Shown: one piece after another, positions 50,380 to 63,476 of the stretch
Numbering within the stretch: position 1 is the stretch's first letter
Layout: every line of letters begins with the position of its first letter
Assembly (NCBI RefSeq): GCF_000002425.4
Contig: NC_037253.1
Span: 17,252,407-17,316,406, forward strand
Length of the DNA stretch: 64,000 nt
Direction of reading: 5' to 3'
From: Physcomitrium patens
Taxonomy: Eukaryota > Streptophyta > Bryopsida > Funariales > Funariaceae
The notes under the pieces: model-generated
Seen by the model: only the letters and a program-made list of their open reading frames with translations
What the model was told of the DNA's origin: nothing
Database searches by the model: none
Made by a program: the position numbers and the translations under genes

Positions 50380-53300
50380 TCAACTGCAGCCTATTTCGAT
50401 TTGAAGAGGTAGCTCTGAACTAGAGCACAGCTCCTTTGAGAAACTGTCTTCATAAGCGAACCTCAGCACCCTATTTTCGATCACACCTGAGTGGGACGTA
50501 AAAGCATTTAAGGAAGATTTGAGTTTTTTTTCAACCCAGTTTTCAAATGCTAGGCGACCATTTGGTGTTCGCCAGATGATTGAGACCATGTGCTCCAAAA
50601 GCTGAAAGTCAACCTCGATCCTAGAACAAACCTTTGGTATGAGGCCAAAGCACGCACTAGATAATTGTGATAATAGCCAGTTCGCTTGCCCCATTAAGTC
50701 AAAACGCTCGAACACTACTGCACAGTCCACCAGAGAGACAAACTTTGGAGATAACACCTCTTGGACAGCACGAAGGATTGGATCCAAGGTGCATGCTTTA
50801 GTGGCATTTTCTTTGAAACTTGCCACCGCTTCTGTCAGGACAGCTTCGTTCTCTTCCGCAGAGAGATTTAAGTCCAAGGCGACACTGCGCCCAGTTGGTG
50901 TCGAACATTTCTTTAGGGCCCTACTTAAAAAGCCACTGGGCTTTCTTTTCAAGAGCTGACCTTCAAACAGCAAGTTCGCAGGCTTCTCCAGAAGCGAAGC
51001 AGAGATCGTATCTCTCACAACACTAATATCCGAATCCCCTTGAAAAACAACTTCTTGCTCCCTGGGCGGTCGAAGAAGTAATGACATCCTCGCACCATTC
51101 AAGGAAGAAACTCTTGCTTCAGAAAAAGTGTTCTCCTTCCCTATTCCTGAGTTACAATCTGCTCCCAATCTTGAGGTCATTATTATGATAGAGTTGCCCA
51201 CACTGATATGCCTATCATTTGAATCGGAAAATTTGCCAGTCTCCATAGCCTTGGTTAGCTTTGATCGAAGAACAAAGTCAGCTTGGTCAATATCTTCAAG
51301 AAACAAAATAGAAAGAGGATTAGCACGAATAGCATCAGCGACCGAATCCTCTGCTGTACGACCTCTGAGCTGTAAGCCATCGGTTTCTTCAACCTTTCTT
51401 CCCCATCTTGAGAATCCCAAATCTCCAAAACAAATTGGCTTCGCACCAACCCCCAATACAAGCTCAGCAAGAGCATCAACAACAAGCCGCTTCCCAACTT
51501 GATCAGGCCCCAACAGAAGTAACCATGTATCTGCCCTAGAAATATTACCCCGTAACGCGCCCCTTCCAGTTTGTGCATTCACTATTGATGTTGCAATTGT
51601 AGAAACAGCCCTGCCCTGCCACGCAACCCTGTCTAACAAACCTTTGTATACATGCTTGAGCCTTTCAGCAGCCTTGTGATCAAAGAGGGAAGGTTGATCA
51701 TCTTTTGCCAGAATATCAACTGGTTGGTTCAGTGAAGGCTTAGGAGAAAGATTTTGAGGACGAACAAGAGTGAAATTCCCCTTCAATGGTGAATTGGATG
51801 AGGGCTTCGAGGTTTTAAGTACTGACAAAGGACTTGGTCTCGACAAAACATTCCCTTTAAGAGGACATGACGATGCAGAGGACTTGGGCAAAGAAGCTTT
51901 CAATTTTGATAAGGGGCTCGGGTTTGTGCTAGGGATAGAAGAGCCAATTTTTGATAGAGGGCTTGGGCTTGGAGCGGGGTTAGATTTACCAATAAGCAAA
52001 GACGCACTCAATTTCGATAAGGGGCTTGGACTTGTGATTGACAAAGAAGCATTCAATTTCGACAAAGGGCTTGGACTTGACACAGGTCCTACATCTTCAG
52101 GCAACCCTTGTCCTTCCTGCCGCGAAATCTTCCCATTGGCTTGATAACTCTCTACTTGCTTCTCTGCGGTCTCCACCCTGAACAATTTGGAATCAGCTGT
52201 ACCGGCGTTACTAGTCAATGAACAATCTGGCACGGCAGCTGAAGAAAGACCACGAGCCCAATGTGGAAGAGGCGACGACAGGTTTGGCTTCTGAGTTGGA
52301 GGCGGTGTCATGTCCTTGGATTGAAGAGGCGTTGACTTTGGAATCACCAACCCTAGATTCAACGGAGATAAATCAATCAGTAAAAACACATTTGGAGCAG
52401 GAGGAGGAGCTAATATTACCACTGTTATTATTATTAGCATTACAAATGAAGAAATAAAGCTCACATCTTTCCAAAAAAAAATAAAAAAAATAAAAAAATA
52501 AAAAAAACTTCAAAAATGTCCAAATGAGTAAGAAAGAGATTATTACCAGAGTTTTCAGCATTATTGGGTATACTAGCATTAATCCAGCTATGATGTAGCA
52601 GACTGGGTCCTCCATCTCTACCTGGCGAAGAAACTGAATTGACTTGCCTTTCAGGGTGTGAGGTCATACAAGTCAATAGCCATTTGCGATAAAGTTGCTG
52701 TGAATGCAACTGGGGCATCTCCTGAAACTCAAAAAAATCACTCGTGAGTGGAATTTGAGAACTTGATTTGTGTGAATTGAAAACATAGGCATGATCGATT
52801 TTCAAACAATTTATAAACTTAAAGAGCAACACAAGGCATAACACTAAGCCATAGAGTGCTTATAAGCATGCATACCAGCTCAGATTTCATGTCCTTTGCC
52901 CTTCGAAGCCAAGATGGTAAAGGAGTGACAGTGCCCTCTCCTTCACTGCTTGGTGATTGACAAATTGGCGCTTGACCACTGTCTTGTGCCTGTATTTGCT
53001 TACATTCTGCATTGTAATGAGCCATACACTCTGAGCAACAAACATAACTTTTATCTGCAGTAGCCTCTAGTGTGTCCCATTCCAATGGTGACATGGATGC
53101 TGTCGTTCCCATACAACCAACAAGAGGAAGAGAAAGCCTCGACTCTTGGTCGTGAGCGTTGACTTTTAACGATCTGCAAAACCACAATAGTTAATAGTTA
53201 ATACTCTTTAAATGGCAATTCTAACAATCGAAATTATATATTATTCACAAAAATAAGAATTATTCCGATAAGAGCGGAGTTTAAATGGATGAAAAGAACG

Positions 53301-54471
53301 AAACAGGTTTTATAAAAATCAAACGGTGTTTGGGAACGTATCGTGCATCAAACCTAACCTTAAGTACAAGTATTATAAAGATATACACAAGACAGTGGCA
53401 GGCGAAAAACCTTAAATTTATATCTTCCTTTAGAACGAAAGAAGGTTTTTCCAAGGTCGCAAACTGTTGATTCCCATAGAGTCCATCTGTTGCACATACA
53501 ATAGACATAAAACGCCAAAAGGTGAGACACTGGAGGTAACAAGATGATACAATTGTAATTCGTGCCTACAAACAACGCTCTCTAAGAGTTTGCAGCAAGT
53601 CCAGTAAACATCCCCAGAAATTAACCAACAGACTCGACCTAGCTGGCCGTCGCATGCACGCACCAAGTACTCCAAAGTAATCAAGCGACACATCTTGTAA
53701 CATTTAAAAGAATTCATGTTGCAGCACTATCTCAGGGTAAGTATTCAATCACGGGCAACTAACTTCAAGAAGGAAATTTGATCATAGATGATGAAAAATT
53801 CACAAACCTTAAGACTGGCAACAGATTAAAAAGATAAACAATGAAAGTTCTCAAATCACAAGTCACTTACTGGCTGAGTTCATTAAAAGAGGAAGTGGAT
53901 GATTATCTGGAGCAGAAGGTTTGTAACTGGGGAGGTTCGCGCTGCCTTGCTGCAGTGAAGCTGACAGACCTATCGCGTTCTCGAGGTTGGTTTTCACCTT
54001 CTGACTCTGGAATCCCGCCTCCTTCATGACCCTGCTGACGCTGGGATCCTCTAAGATGGAAATTATGAGCTGCTCTATCTCGACCTTCACCGTTAACAAC
54101 GGCGGTTGCTGTTGGTCGGGACATCCTCGCTTTTGGTGTGTCTGGGCACGTTTCAACGCCGCAACCAAGGCATTTGACAGCCCCAGAGGATGCACAGTGC
54201 TGCTTGAGGAGGACTGCGGAAGCCGCTCAAGGGCAACGTTGAAACACAGCTCTAAAGCGCGGCATTGTTGAAGCCCGTGCGAGGCCTGAGAATGCGTATC
54301 CGCACATGCCTGGCGCAGCAGGGGATCCTCGTGAGCCAGCAGCACAAAAGCTACATGCAAAGGCTGGACTTGAGCGTGCCCACGCCCATGTGCATTGTTT
54401 ATGGCACGGGTCAGAACCTGTTGCGCGGGCAATGTCAATGTGTTCTGCACTGCTGCTGCCCCAGAGCGCAT
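50380..54471 (-). CDS. SMXL: SMAX1-LIKE (SMXL/D53 family) repressor
   Basis: Five minus-strand exons: 53871-54471, 53411-53486, 52876-53173, 52547-52721 and 50380-52421. Phases agree; product 1063 residues. Exon 1 is the double Clp-N domain (AHGRGHAQVQPLHVAFVLL, ALELCFNVALERLP, LSNALVAALKRAQ, ILEDPSVSRVMKEAGF). Exon 3 has the cysteine block YVCCSECMAHYNAECK and LPSWLRRAKD. Exon 5 carries five PSPLSKL-type repeats, a P-loop relic GPDQVGKR, LRGRT where the family usually has RGKT, ILFLEDID (Walker B-like), and an EAR motif LDLNL near residue 899. SMXL proteins are nuclear repressors; karrikin or strigolactone receptors with MAX2 trigger their degradation in seed plants. The sequence around LRGRT is closer to SMAX1 than to D53. 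The middle ATPase-like region that normally lies between the Clp-N domain and the cysteine block is not found. Confidence 0.93.
51814..52074 (-). repeat. Degenerate repeats inside the SMXL coding exon
   Basis: Five units coding for PSPLSKL plus about four residues (ASL-like ends), separated by 4-16 residues, in residues 500-586. At DNA level the plus strand shows repeated words like aaggggcttggacttg. Confidence 0.88.
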
Positions 54472-57000
54472 AGTCGCTCCCTCTAACCACAGTCAATTTG
54501 TTCTTTCCCTACCTAGATGAAACACAAGCTGCAACGCTTAACGATGCGAGACTTTTCAGACAATGTCTAAATCGTCCGTATGATTTTCTCTCGGCATAAC
54601 CAACCCTCTCCGGAGACTTAGCAAGGCAATTTCAGTCAGATTCGCCTCAAGGAAGCACAAACGCCAAGGTAAACGTTGCTCCCAGGCCTATTGTGAATCG
54701 GAAAACTTGGTGAAAATTGTAATCCTCACGTGTACAATATAGAAGGGGTCCCCTCTTCAGGACTGAGATAACCCCGTATTTCTGCATTCATGCACTTTCT
54801 CTTCCCAGAATACATCTGCTGCAGGGCCAAAACAGATCCCAATCTCATCCAACCACATCAAGCCCAACTCATCTCTGCTCAACATTCTCTACAATCTGGA
54901 GTCGACGAGACGAAAAACCGCCACTAACACCACAAGCTGACCACCACCTTGTACAGTGACCATCAATCGTGCAATCTCCTTCCCAGTTCAAAACATAGTG
55001 ATCACGACACCGCTATTCACTTCGCAATAAGGTCCACCCTGCTTAAACACATCAAACATACACAAATCAGATCGTACCAAACAATATTCTTATCATAAAA
55101 CACCTTAGTAATAAGGTACGAAATCTAAAGGAATGAAATCCTATGCAATAACCAGATAATACCGAGTAGTACACGAACACATAGAGTAAGACCGGCAGAG
55201 CAGATATCGAGAGACAGTTCTATAAGTGAACATTAAAGCAAGAACAAGGTGATTTTCCGACCACAACCTTCGGGTAATTTGACGAGCACTGCCAGAGTAA
55301 GCCGAGTATTATAGTGGTGGATAATATCCTATCCCTCGCATGCTCTAAAATCTTATGTAACTAAAACGATTAAACTCTGAAACTGAAATCCAAGAATAAC
55401 CTCAACCCATCAATTACAGGTGGGAGGAGGAAACCAAACACAGACAAGCGAGAAAAAAACTCGATTGACCAGCAGCTATGTCACATTTCTCCACATTTTC
55501 GAAGGCCCCGCGAATAATTTACATGCATGACAGATCAACTCTAGCCTTCTAAACACAGGTGAAATCACGTCCACGGTACAGCATACTCGACCAGGACAAA
55601 TAATATGAGAGTTTTTCCGCAAATTTCCATCACAGTCCACGATATCGACCGAAATCATACCCCGTTCTCCTCCACGAAACCAGCCGACACTCTTACTTGA
55701 CAACCGCATGGTGCCAAAGTGTGTGCCATCCGGACACTTCTACAAAACTTCCAAGCCCTAAAGTTCATTAAAACCAATTACACGAGAGTGTTGCAACTGA
55801 ATTAGTTTAGATGCACACCTCCAATCCTCAGCCACCACCTTCTTTCCCTCAAAACTACTCCAACCAACTAAATCCACTATCTCTCCTTCCGCAACACTTA
55901 ACTGCTACGCCAAGCTCGCTCGCTCATTCTCTCTGCCCCTCTCGAGACCACAATTCGCCCCAAATTCTCCACAAAACTCCACTTTCACAGCTCCTTCTGA
56001 ATCCTCCGCCACAGCTCATATCACCTGTCTAGTTCCGAGAAACCCACGTGTCCCAAGATTCCCTCATAACCGAATTACTTAAGGGCACCCACAGGCACGT
56101 TATCTTAGACGAACATCCGCTAACAATACCCACCGCCCGAATGTCAAAGCTCAAAACAAGAGTGCATTCCCAACTAATATGCAGACAAGCCCCGACACAG
56201 ACCGCTCGCGCGTTCCACCTGCACGCAGAGAAATTCTCCTCACAAAAAGAACACACAAACACACACACACGAGCGCGCGCGGTGATCTAGCACAAACCTG
56301 AATTTCCGGGAAAACGGCAAGGAATCCGAATGTCAACGAGCCAAATGCAGTTGCAGTCAGTTGCAAGGACAAGGATCATTCTGCAGAGGAGACAAGGACG
56401 AGGACGGTGAACCCTCCTCAAACGAGTCCTGAAACCCTAATCGGTAGTCAGAACCGGAACCCAACACCACGACGACCACTGTAGTAGTAGTATCAAACAC
56501 AGCAGTAGTAGCACGAGGAGGCTTCTCGCACTGCTTGTCCGTCAGAACAACGCACATGATTGTCCCCCCCCTCCCTCCTGCAGGAAACCCCGCGCAGCGC
56601 GGCCGAGCCACCACCAGCCCACCCCGGACCCACCGCGAATTCGCCAGAGCCGTCGGAATCCTCGGCAAGATTAGCGCGTCAGTGTGTCTTATTAGGTGCC
56701 GCTGGGCTTTTGTCGTCTCTGCTTCTTCTTCACCGCGAGTGGCTTTCCGCAGGAGGGCGGGCAGGCGGGCAGGCGCTACCACAACGGGTGACCTTCCCAC
56801 CCACGTTCCAGCACGGGTTGTCTCCCTCACCGCCCTTTCAACCCGTCCCGTTCCTGGCGGCTTTTGGCTTCTCTGTCGCTTTCTAGGACCTGAAAAAAGG
56901 CATCCCCTCTTTCATCACTGTTCTTCGAATCTAGGAATCTCGGTGAATGTACACATGTGCGTGTAACGAACATAGTCGTTGGAGGAATCTTCGCATGTAC
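54472..57000. other. Leader and promoter region of the SMXL gene
   Basis: GC-balanced, locally GC-rich DNA (56.5-56.9 kb) upstream of the minus-strand SMXL gene. The long frame on the minus strand at 56357-56830 is low-complexity and GC-driven. The region most likely holds promoter, long 5' UTR and leader introns. An AAACCCTAA telo-box-like word occurs near 56.43 kb on the plus strand. Confidence 0.5.
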
Positions 57001-57283
57001 TTTGGTTGTGGAGTAAGGAATAAATGTTTATAAAAAGTTGTTTCTCGTTTGCTTTAAATAGAATATTGCGACGTGTATATTCTAATCTGAAAGTGACCAA
57101 CGAGTCAACTTGGAACTAGAAAGGTGCTTGATCAATCATTTTTAACGAAAAAATAGTAATGGTAACAAAGAAATTGTATTTTTATGTGAACACTTTTTAG
57201 ATCCAATTTTAAGTGTTTCACCATATGTGCATTTCTTTGTGAGATTGGGGTCACTTGTAATTTATATTTTTCTTAAACTTATA

Positions 57284-57315
<32 letters not shown>

Positions 57316-57480
57316 CGTTTATATATATATGCCCAAATTAAACGTAGTTATTTTGATCCTTTACTTTTAAAAGGAACAGAAAAAGGTAAATTAGTAAAAT
57401 TAGAATATTAATATTCTCAAGAGTCTGTATTTTTAGATACTTTGTTGTTTTCAATAAACATTCTCTTTGTATGTCAGATT
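57001..57480. other. AT-rich spacer
   Basis: AT-rich, with a (TA)n tract at 57286-57316. No coding signal. Confidence 0.6.
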
Positions 57481-60180
57481 TGTTGGCACTCCAAGCTCAT
57501 CTTCATGTCATGCGTCCATAGAATCTTATTTGAAAAACTCTACACCCTAAAGAGGAAAAGCGCCAGGTCTTTTATGGTACATGTAATGCTCTGCAACTAC
57601 TCTTTGCAAATCTGAATCAGCATGTCACAGGAGGTATCGACGAGGGCATGAGTACCTCCAGGTCGTGCAGGCTGCAATCACGTGCTTGCTTGCGCAATAA
57701 TTGGGGAAAAGCTCGGACTTTTTCTTCTCCGACCTGTGCATGTGCTTCCCCTTCGACAGAAGTAATTCATAGCATTGAACACATGCTTCAAACAAGAGGT
57801 AGCAAAAATGGCGCACACCGACCCATGACACATTCGGCCGCTTGGGGTCATGCTTGAACTTTTCGAAAATCTCAACATTTCCACTGCCAAAGCAGCTTTC
57901 GAAAAAGTGCTTCAAAAGCAAGTTATAGCAGCTCGTCCTGTAGCAGCCTCATCCTTCAGGTCATAGCAGTCAACTTCTTAACTGTGTCAAAGTAAGAAAA
58001 GCCTCTATCCTAGATTGGTACTTTACTAATCAAACTCGTAGGTTATCTACAATGCGGAGTCGTACATGTTCTCATTTGGTGAAACAGAACAGGTGATAAT
58101 GCAGGGTCCAACTTTTCTCGCAGATTACAAATATCGCACTGTTATGGACGCTAATCCCAAGTTTGTACGACATGTCGTACGATCATACATAATTACACAG
58201 AGGATGGAACTGCTGCCGATTCTTTTCCACGAAAATACTCTTGCGCTGAAAATTTGGGTTCAGATTTAATAATTCATGAGACCTGTCTTTTTATTATCCG
58301 CACAAAGTTGTAGAAACCATCAGTTTCTGCAGCACAATGCCGTATCTCATGATTGAGAAGTGTCTCCACCTTCGTGTGTTGAACATTGCTCCGCTTGTAT
58401 ACTTTGGTGCATAAGACTTGTTTTCCACAGATGGCACATACACCTGCAGTCTCAGAATTATGTACGTCAGGAGAAATAAACTCAGGCTACGCTCAAACAC
58501 TATACAGAAGTTCATACCAAAATGAACTTGAAGAAGCAATTGATACATTGCTACCAAACCTGAAATCTCTTCATAACATCGTATCTTTTCTTTTAGGCAA
58601 ACGATTGGCAATACTTCCCTACCTGGTGAACCTGCTGCTTGCAGATTATGCACTTAGTTTTACCATAGGGAGTGTACCTTAACATATCACAAACAATGCT
58701 CAAAACTTTGATTTCAGGGATTCAAATTACACATGCAGGCTTGTTGTAGAATGCTTCTTATTCTTCTCAAAGCAAAACAGAATACAAAGCACGATACTTC
58801 AAGTATGGAACCAAAGAGATTGTAGAAAATATGGCAAGCTGGTGACATCAGAAACAAACCAGTTCTTGAAGAGAAGCTTGTTCCAGTCGGTTTTTCATCC
58901 ACCCCCTTCAGTGGTATTGCTAGCACCCTACTTCCACTTGTCAGGTACTCTTACTTTCGTAATCTTCTTCTGACCTGATTAAAACATTCAACTCCACGAA
59001 AATTCAAAAATAGAAATTAGGATAAAAATGTCAACGTGACACCATAAATGTTAAAAATAGGCTTACATCCTCTGGTTTGACAAATCAGCAGATGAGTAAT
59101 TTTGCCAATTTTCTAAGCTAAATAAACATAAAATAGGCGCCGAAGTTCCTCCTACATTCTTGTGTTAGTACACAATGAACAGACACACCTAATTGGAGGT
59201 ATGAGCTCTGCTAAGTCTGTCTTCAGTGCAAACAGAATAAAACAACTGTTCACCTCGATCTTTAGGAGTTTCGGCGAAAAGCCTAAAGTATATTACAACT
59301 AGTACATGACATCAGCAGGAGGCATATCACAGCTAGGTGCACGAAGCTAATCATCCCACTCGAATTCGAAATGAGATAAAAACAACTCATCGTATCGCGA
59401 TTTTCCAGTCCAACATAACCTGAGCAAGCAGGCCTCGACACCTGAAGATAATCACCACACTTACACCTCCAATGATAACCTCTCTGCACAGTTGAACACG
59501 AACCCTAATATCTGAATGCTACAAATGCCGGGTCGAGGATCAGCCGTAATCCACGCAATTCAGGGAGAATTCCACCCACGCTCAAAAGCAACAAACAAAC
59601 AAACAAAACAACATTCAGGCACTAACAGTGGCATAGCTCGACTAATAATCCGAGCATCAGAGCCACGAAACCCCGTGAATCCAAACTTTCGGGTCAGTTA
59701 TATGAATCACCAGGCGTAACCCTAAGGAGCTCGAAAGACATACAAATTCCGAAACCTCAAATCAACTTCTAATAATACTTGAGAAACCACAAAAAAAAAA
59801 AAAAAAAAAAAAAACTTACACTGATCACACACCATTCTCGGCTATTCCGCTGATTACACTGCTCCCAAGCAGATCCTCCGCACATGCATTGACGCCTTCA
59901 GAATACGAATCAATCAATTCAAACATGAAATCGTATACCGATATCCCGAAATAGCAGCAGCAGGTAGATGGCGGTGTAACTGACGCCACTGGAGCCCACG
60001 AGACCAGATCCTCACGGAGACTGCTTCCATTAAGAATTGAAGGCATCAACACCTTCGTTTAGAGTGACAAGAGCATCAACCATGTCAATCACAAGAAGCT
60101 ATGCTTGCATTTATAATAGCGGCACTTGGCGTCAATTAGGGTTAGTTTGTGGCAATTAGGGTTTGTTGGAGGTGCTAGAG
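57481..60180. other. GC-balanced region, possible unrecognised transcript
   Basis: Short frames on both strands without recognised domains. On the minus strand, two telo-box words (CAAACCCTAA and CTAACCCTAA) at about 60135-60170 precede an exon-like stretch (59825-60070) that ends at a GTAAGTTTTT donor near 59817. A good acceptor (GTTTTAATCAG) lies near 58.98 kb. This suggests a spliced transcript on the minus strand, but I cannot build a coding model. A poly(A) run sits at 59790-59813. Confidence 0.35.
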
Positions 60181-61587
60181 GTACAAATTATACATCAAAA
60201 ATAAAAGAAAATCATGTTGCATATAAATAAATAAGCATCTCAAACTTTGATATATGAAATAGATATATGAAATATAATTATAAATTAAAAAATTATACAA
60301 GTTGTTTTAGTGTAAGATTTACGTTTTTTTTTAGTTGTTACACTGTAGTTATTTTATTTTACACATTAAATTAGAATTTTCTTATAGATTTGTCACCATA
60401 ATGCCTTGAGATACTATCAACAATGCAATGTTGTGACATTATTAAAATTTACCTAATAAATTAGAAACCATTTAAATTACATTCTCCTTCTTTTTTTTCT
60501 TTTTGGTAGAATGAGCTAGGTTGTCTACTATATGCAAGCTAAAATCATGCAATGCATTTAAAAAAATAATAATGCATGTGTGCATAACTATGCACATACT
60601 TTATGGCATACATAGTAAACCACAAGCTATGTATGCATTTATGTTAATTGCATGCATACTTTTTTGAAAAGTATGAAAATAGTAATAGGTATAAGTTTTA
60701 AAAAATAAATCAGCTTTTTACTCTCTATTTTTATTTTTTTATTTTTTACAATTCTCTATATGTAAAAATTATTATTATTAAAAAGAAAGTGTTTTAAAGT
60801 CAATTTTAATAAAAATTTGATAAGTGAAAGAAATATTTTAAAGTCATGGTGTATTATTGCACAAAACATAAATTATAATTATTTTAATATAAGAAAATTT
60901 AGAATTAAAAGTACTTTAAATTCTATTAATGATAAAACAAGGTGTAATCTACTAATTCTTAGAAGATTTTTGGTTTCTATCATTTTTATTTTTGTAGAAA
61001 GAATAATAAATATAATAGGTTATTGTTACAATTAATATTAAAGTTAAAAAATATATATATATATATATTTGGTTTCTATCATTTTAATTTTTGTAGAAAG
61101 AATAATAAATATAATAGGTCATTGATATAATTATTATTAAAGTTTAAAAAAAAACAAAACAAAACAAAACAAAAAATAAGATATATCTAATGATCTGATT
61201 GAACTTGATAAATTAAAAAATAAATCTATTTTTAATTTTATGTCTTTTATTAAGGTGGATATAAGAACAAATAATGAAAGTATTTCACAAGAATGCTTGC
61301 TCTTTTAAACTTGTATAAATCATGAAGTCACTTTGTGGCATTCTAAAAATCTATTTAATTTTTAAATTCTTTTTTCTACAATGAAAAGTCATTTTGTCTA
61401 AGATTTGTTCCATCTCTTAAAAATCTTGGCTTATTTTGTAGTTTTGTTTGTTTTGTTTGTTTGTTTGTTTGTTTTTTTTTTAATCTAAATTAATAGTTTT
61501 TGCATGTAATTTTTTAAAAATTTTGATAATATTAAATTAATCTAAATCAAATAAACTTCATAGTATAAAGATTATTCTAAATTCTAG

Positions 61588-61626
<39 letters not shown>

Positions 61627-61940
61627 AATCCAAATTGAAACCAGACCGAACTATCTCAAAAAAATCCAAGACCCTTTTAATCTGCAACAACAATAAGCCT
61701 CATTACAAATAGACTAGAACAAAATTGAATATAACTAAACAGAATAGGACATGAAAGACAAAACTGAGCAAATAGAAACAGAACAGAATAAAATTGAACA
61801 AAAAGTTTAAAAACCAAATTTTACTAAGACAAAGGGTCCAAAGCTATGTCTGAATATATGCCCCAAAAGGCCTAGGCCAACCCTATTTATATTTTGTTCT
61901 ACCACCCTAGACTTTTTAGAATATTTTTGGGTAGTGGATC
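60181..61940. other. AT-rich spacer
   Basis: Very AT-rich, with a direct repeat, (AT)n tracts (61044-61067, 61592-61622) and GTTTT/AAAAC simple repeats near 61.15 and 61.45 kb. No gene seen. Confidence 0.65.
60970..61148. repeat. Direct repeat of about 78 bp separated by (AT)n
   Basis: A unit starting tttggtttctatcattttta and containing gaataataaatataatagg occurs at about 60970-61047 and again at about 61068-61148, with a few mismatches. An (AT)n tract separates the copies. Confidence 0.85.
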
Positions 61941-62566
61941 TGTCAAGGACATGAATCTCGAAGAAAGGGAATCCACAATACACTCTTCTATCACTGAATA
62001 GAACTAGAAAGTCACTCAAAAGGTGATGTAATATTAACTAGAATGGCTATTGCCAAAAACAAGAAGACTAGAAAGTCTTGAAACAAGACTAAGACTAGAA
62101 AGGCATTGACAAGAGTGAAGAAGGCTTCACTCTTGCTTCTATATATATATTATCTAACTAAGAGCCACGTGGCGATGTCCTATAGGACCTCCAACATTTG
62201 TTGACTTTGCTAGCTACATGTCTTATCTTGCAAGTCAAGTTATCTATGTATGCGCCACGTAGTTGGCTTGTTCAACAAGCTACTACATGGAAGTAACTTA
62301 TTCCACAAGCTACCAATACATGGTTAGCTTTTTGAGGTAAATATATATGTCCGTGATAGGATCTCACTTAAGTAACTGCCTTAAACTCCTTTTAGAAGGT
62401 TTTATGGTGAGTCCTACCTAAATAATTGTCCTAAACTCTTTCTAAAAAGTTCTACAATAGATCCTACTCTGTCTACTAAATATCCCTATGTACTCCTACT
62501 TCCATGGTTCTAACTATATATCCCTATGTATCAAAAATACAAATATCTTATCTATACCCTATTACA
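61941..62566 (-). repeat. 3' LTR of the second gypsy element
   Basis: On the minus strand it starts TGTAATAGGG, just after the chromodomain tail, and ends CTTGACA. The U3-end/R/U5 part is recognisably related to the LTR of the first element: the CTTCACTCTTGTC stem, GGCAATAGCCATTC-like word and terminal TTCATGTCCTTGACA. The first part differs and contains an imperfect tandem repeat at about 62360-62470. The exact start is inferred. Confidence 0.7.
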
Positions 62567-63476
62567 GTTAATCTTCGTCCATTAATATAAAACGTCCTCG
62601 TTTTGCTCCCAATGTTATCTCCAAATTATCTTTTGGCAATGGATGAGGTTTTGTGGAGGTTCCCATCTTGCATCGTGAATAGAATAAACTTTGAAAGAAC
62701 TTCGTATTGAAGTTGTGGACATCTATTACCATGGCAAAGATAGCAATACTCCAAAATATTCTCCACTTCATATTTTTATTTGTCATCAACTACAACTGGT
62801 GGTGATAGTAATTGGTGTCAATTCGGAAAGCATTTTGGCTTGGTATGAAATTCCTTCACTTGCAAAATATAGAGCTTTATTACGTTGACTTGCATGAGCA
62901 TACAAATGTTTAAACATTACAATTCAAACCTGCACAAAATCATATTCTTGAGATCTGTTCTAGAGTCTTCTCTTGTCTCAAATGTCCAGATATTGGGATG
63001 TCATGTCCCTCTTAAAGTATGTGCATTTGGAGTATAGCATTATCGGGTACATAAATCTACTTCTTGAAATAGAGCAAGCCATCATTAAGAGTATAATCTT
63101 GATACTGTATATCAACTACCTTCAATCAATTGCTAACCATCTTAAAATGAGCATCTCAATATATAGATTTTTTTTATTCTATCTCTTTTGTTAGATTTAA
63201 AATGACACTAGTAATGGTAGCAACTTCTGACTTATCTCTCAATTTATCTTTCAAGTCTGATCACCGTGATAAGTTGTTTGGCACAATATGTTATTGCCTT
63301 TTTTTGTACTCAAGTTGGATATCAAAAAATTATAATTGTTCTTTCCAACAATAATGCTACAATTTTATATTTTCTAGATGCAAATCATGTAGTAAGGATC
63401 AATGGTTAGTCGAAACAACCATTAGCTTCCCTAATAGATAATATTGCCATATCTTTGTGGTATGTACAATCACTAA

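Noticed and set aside
54227..54496. Alternative minus-strand frame overlapping SMXL exon 1
   Set aside because: Shadow frame of the Clp-N exon. Its upstream start is TTG, not ATG.
56357..56830. 157-residue minus-strand frame in a GC-rich stretch
   Set aside because: Composition-driven, low-complexity (repeated Thr/Val and Ser) and without family similarity. It lies where the SMXL leader is expected.
57625..57921. 98-residue minus-strand frame with several Cys and His
   Set aside because: No recognisable zinc-binding spacing or family; the overlapping frames are equally long.
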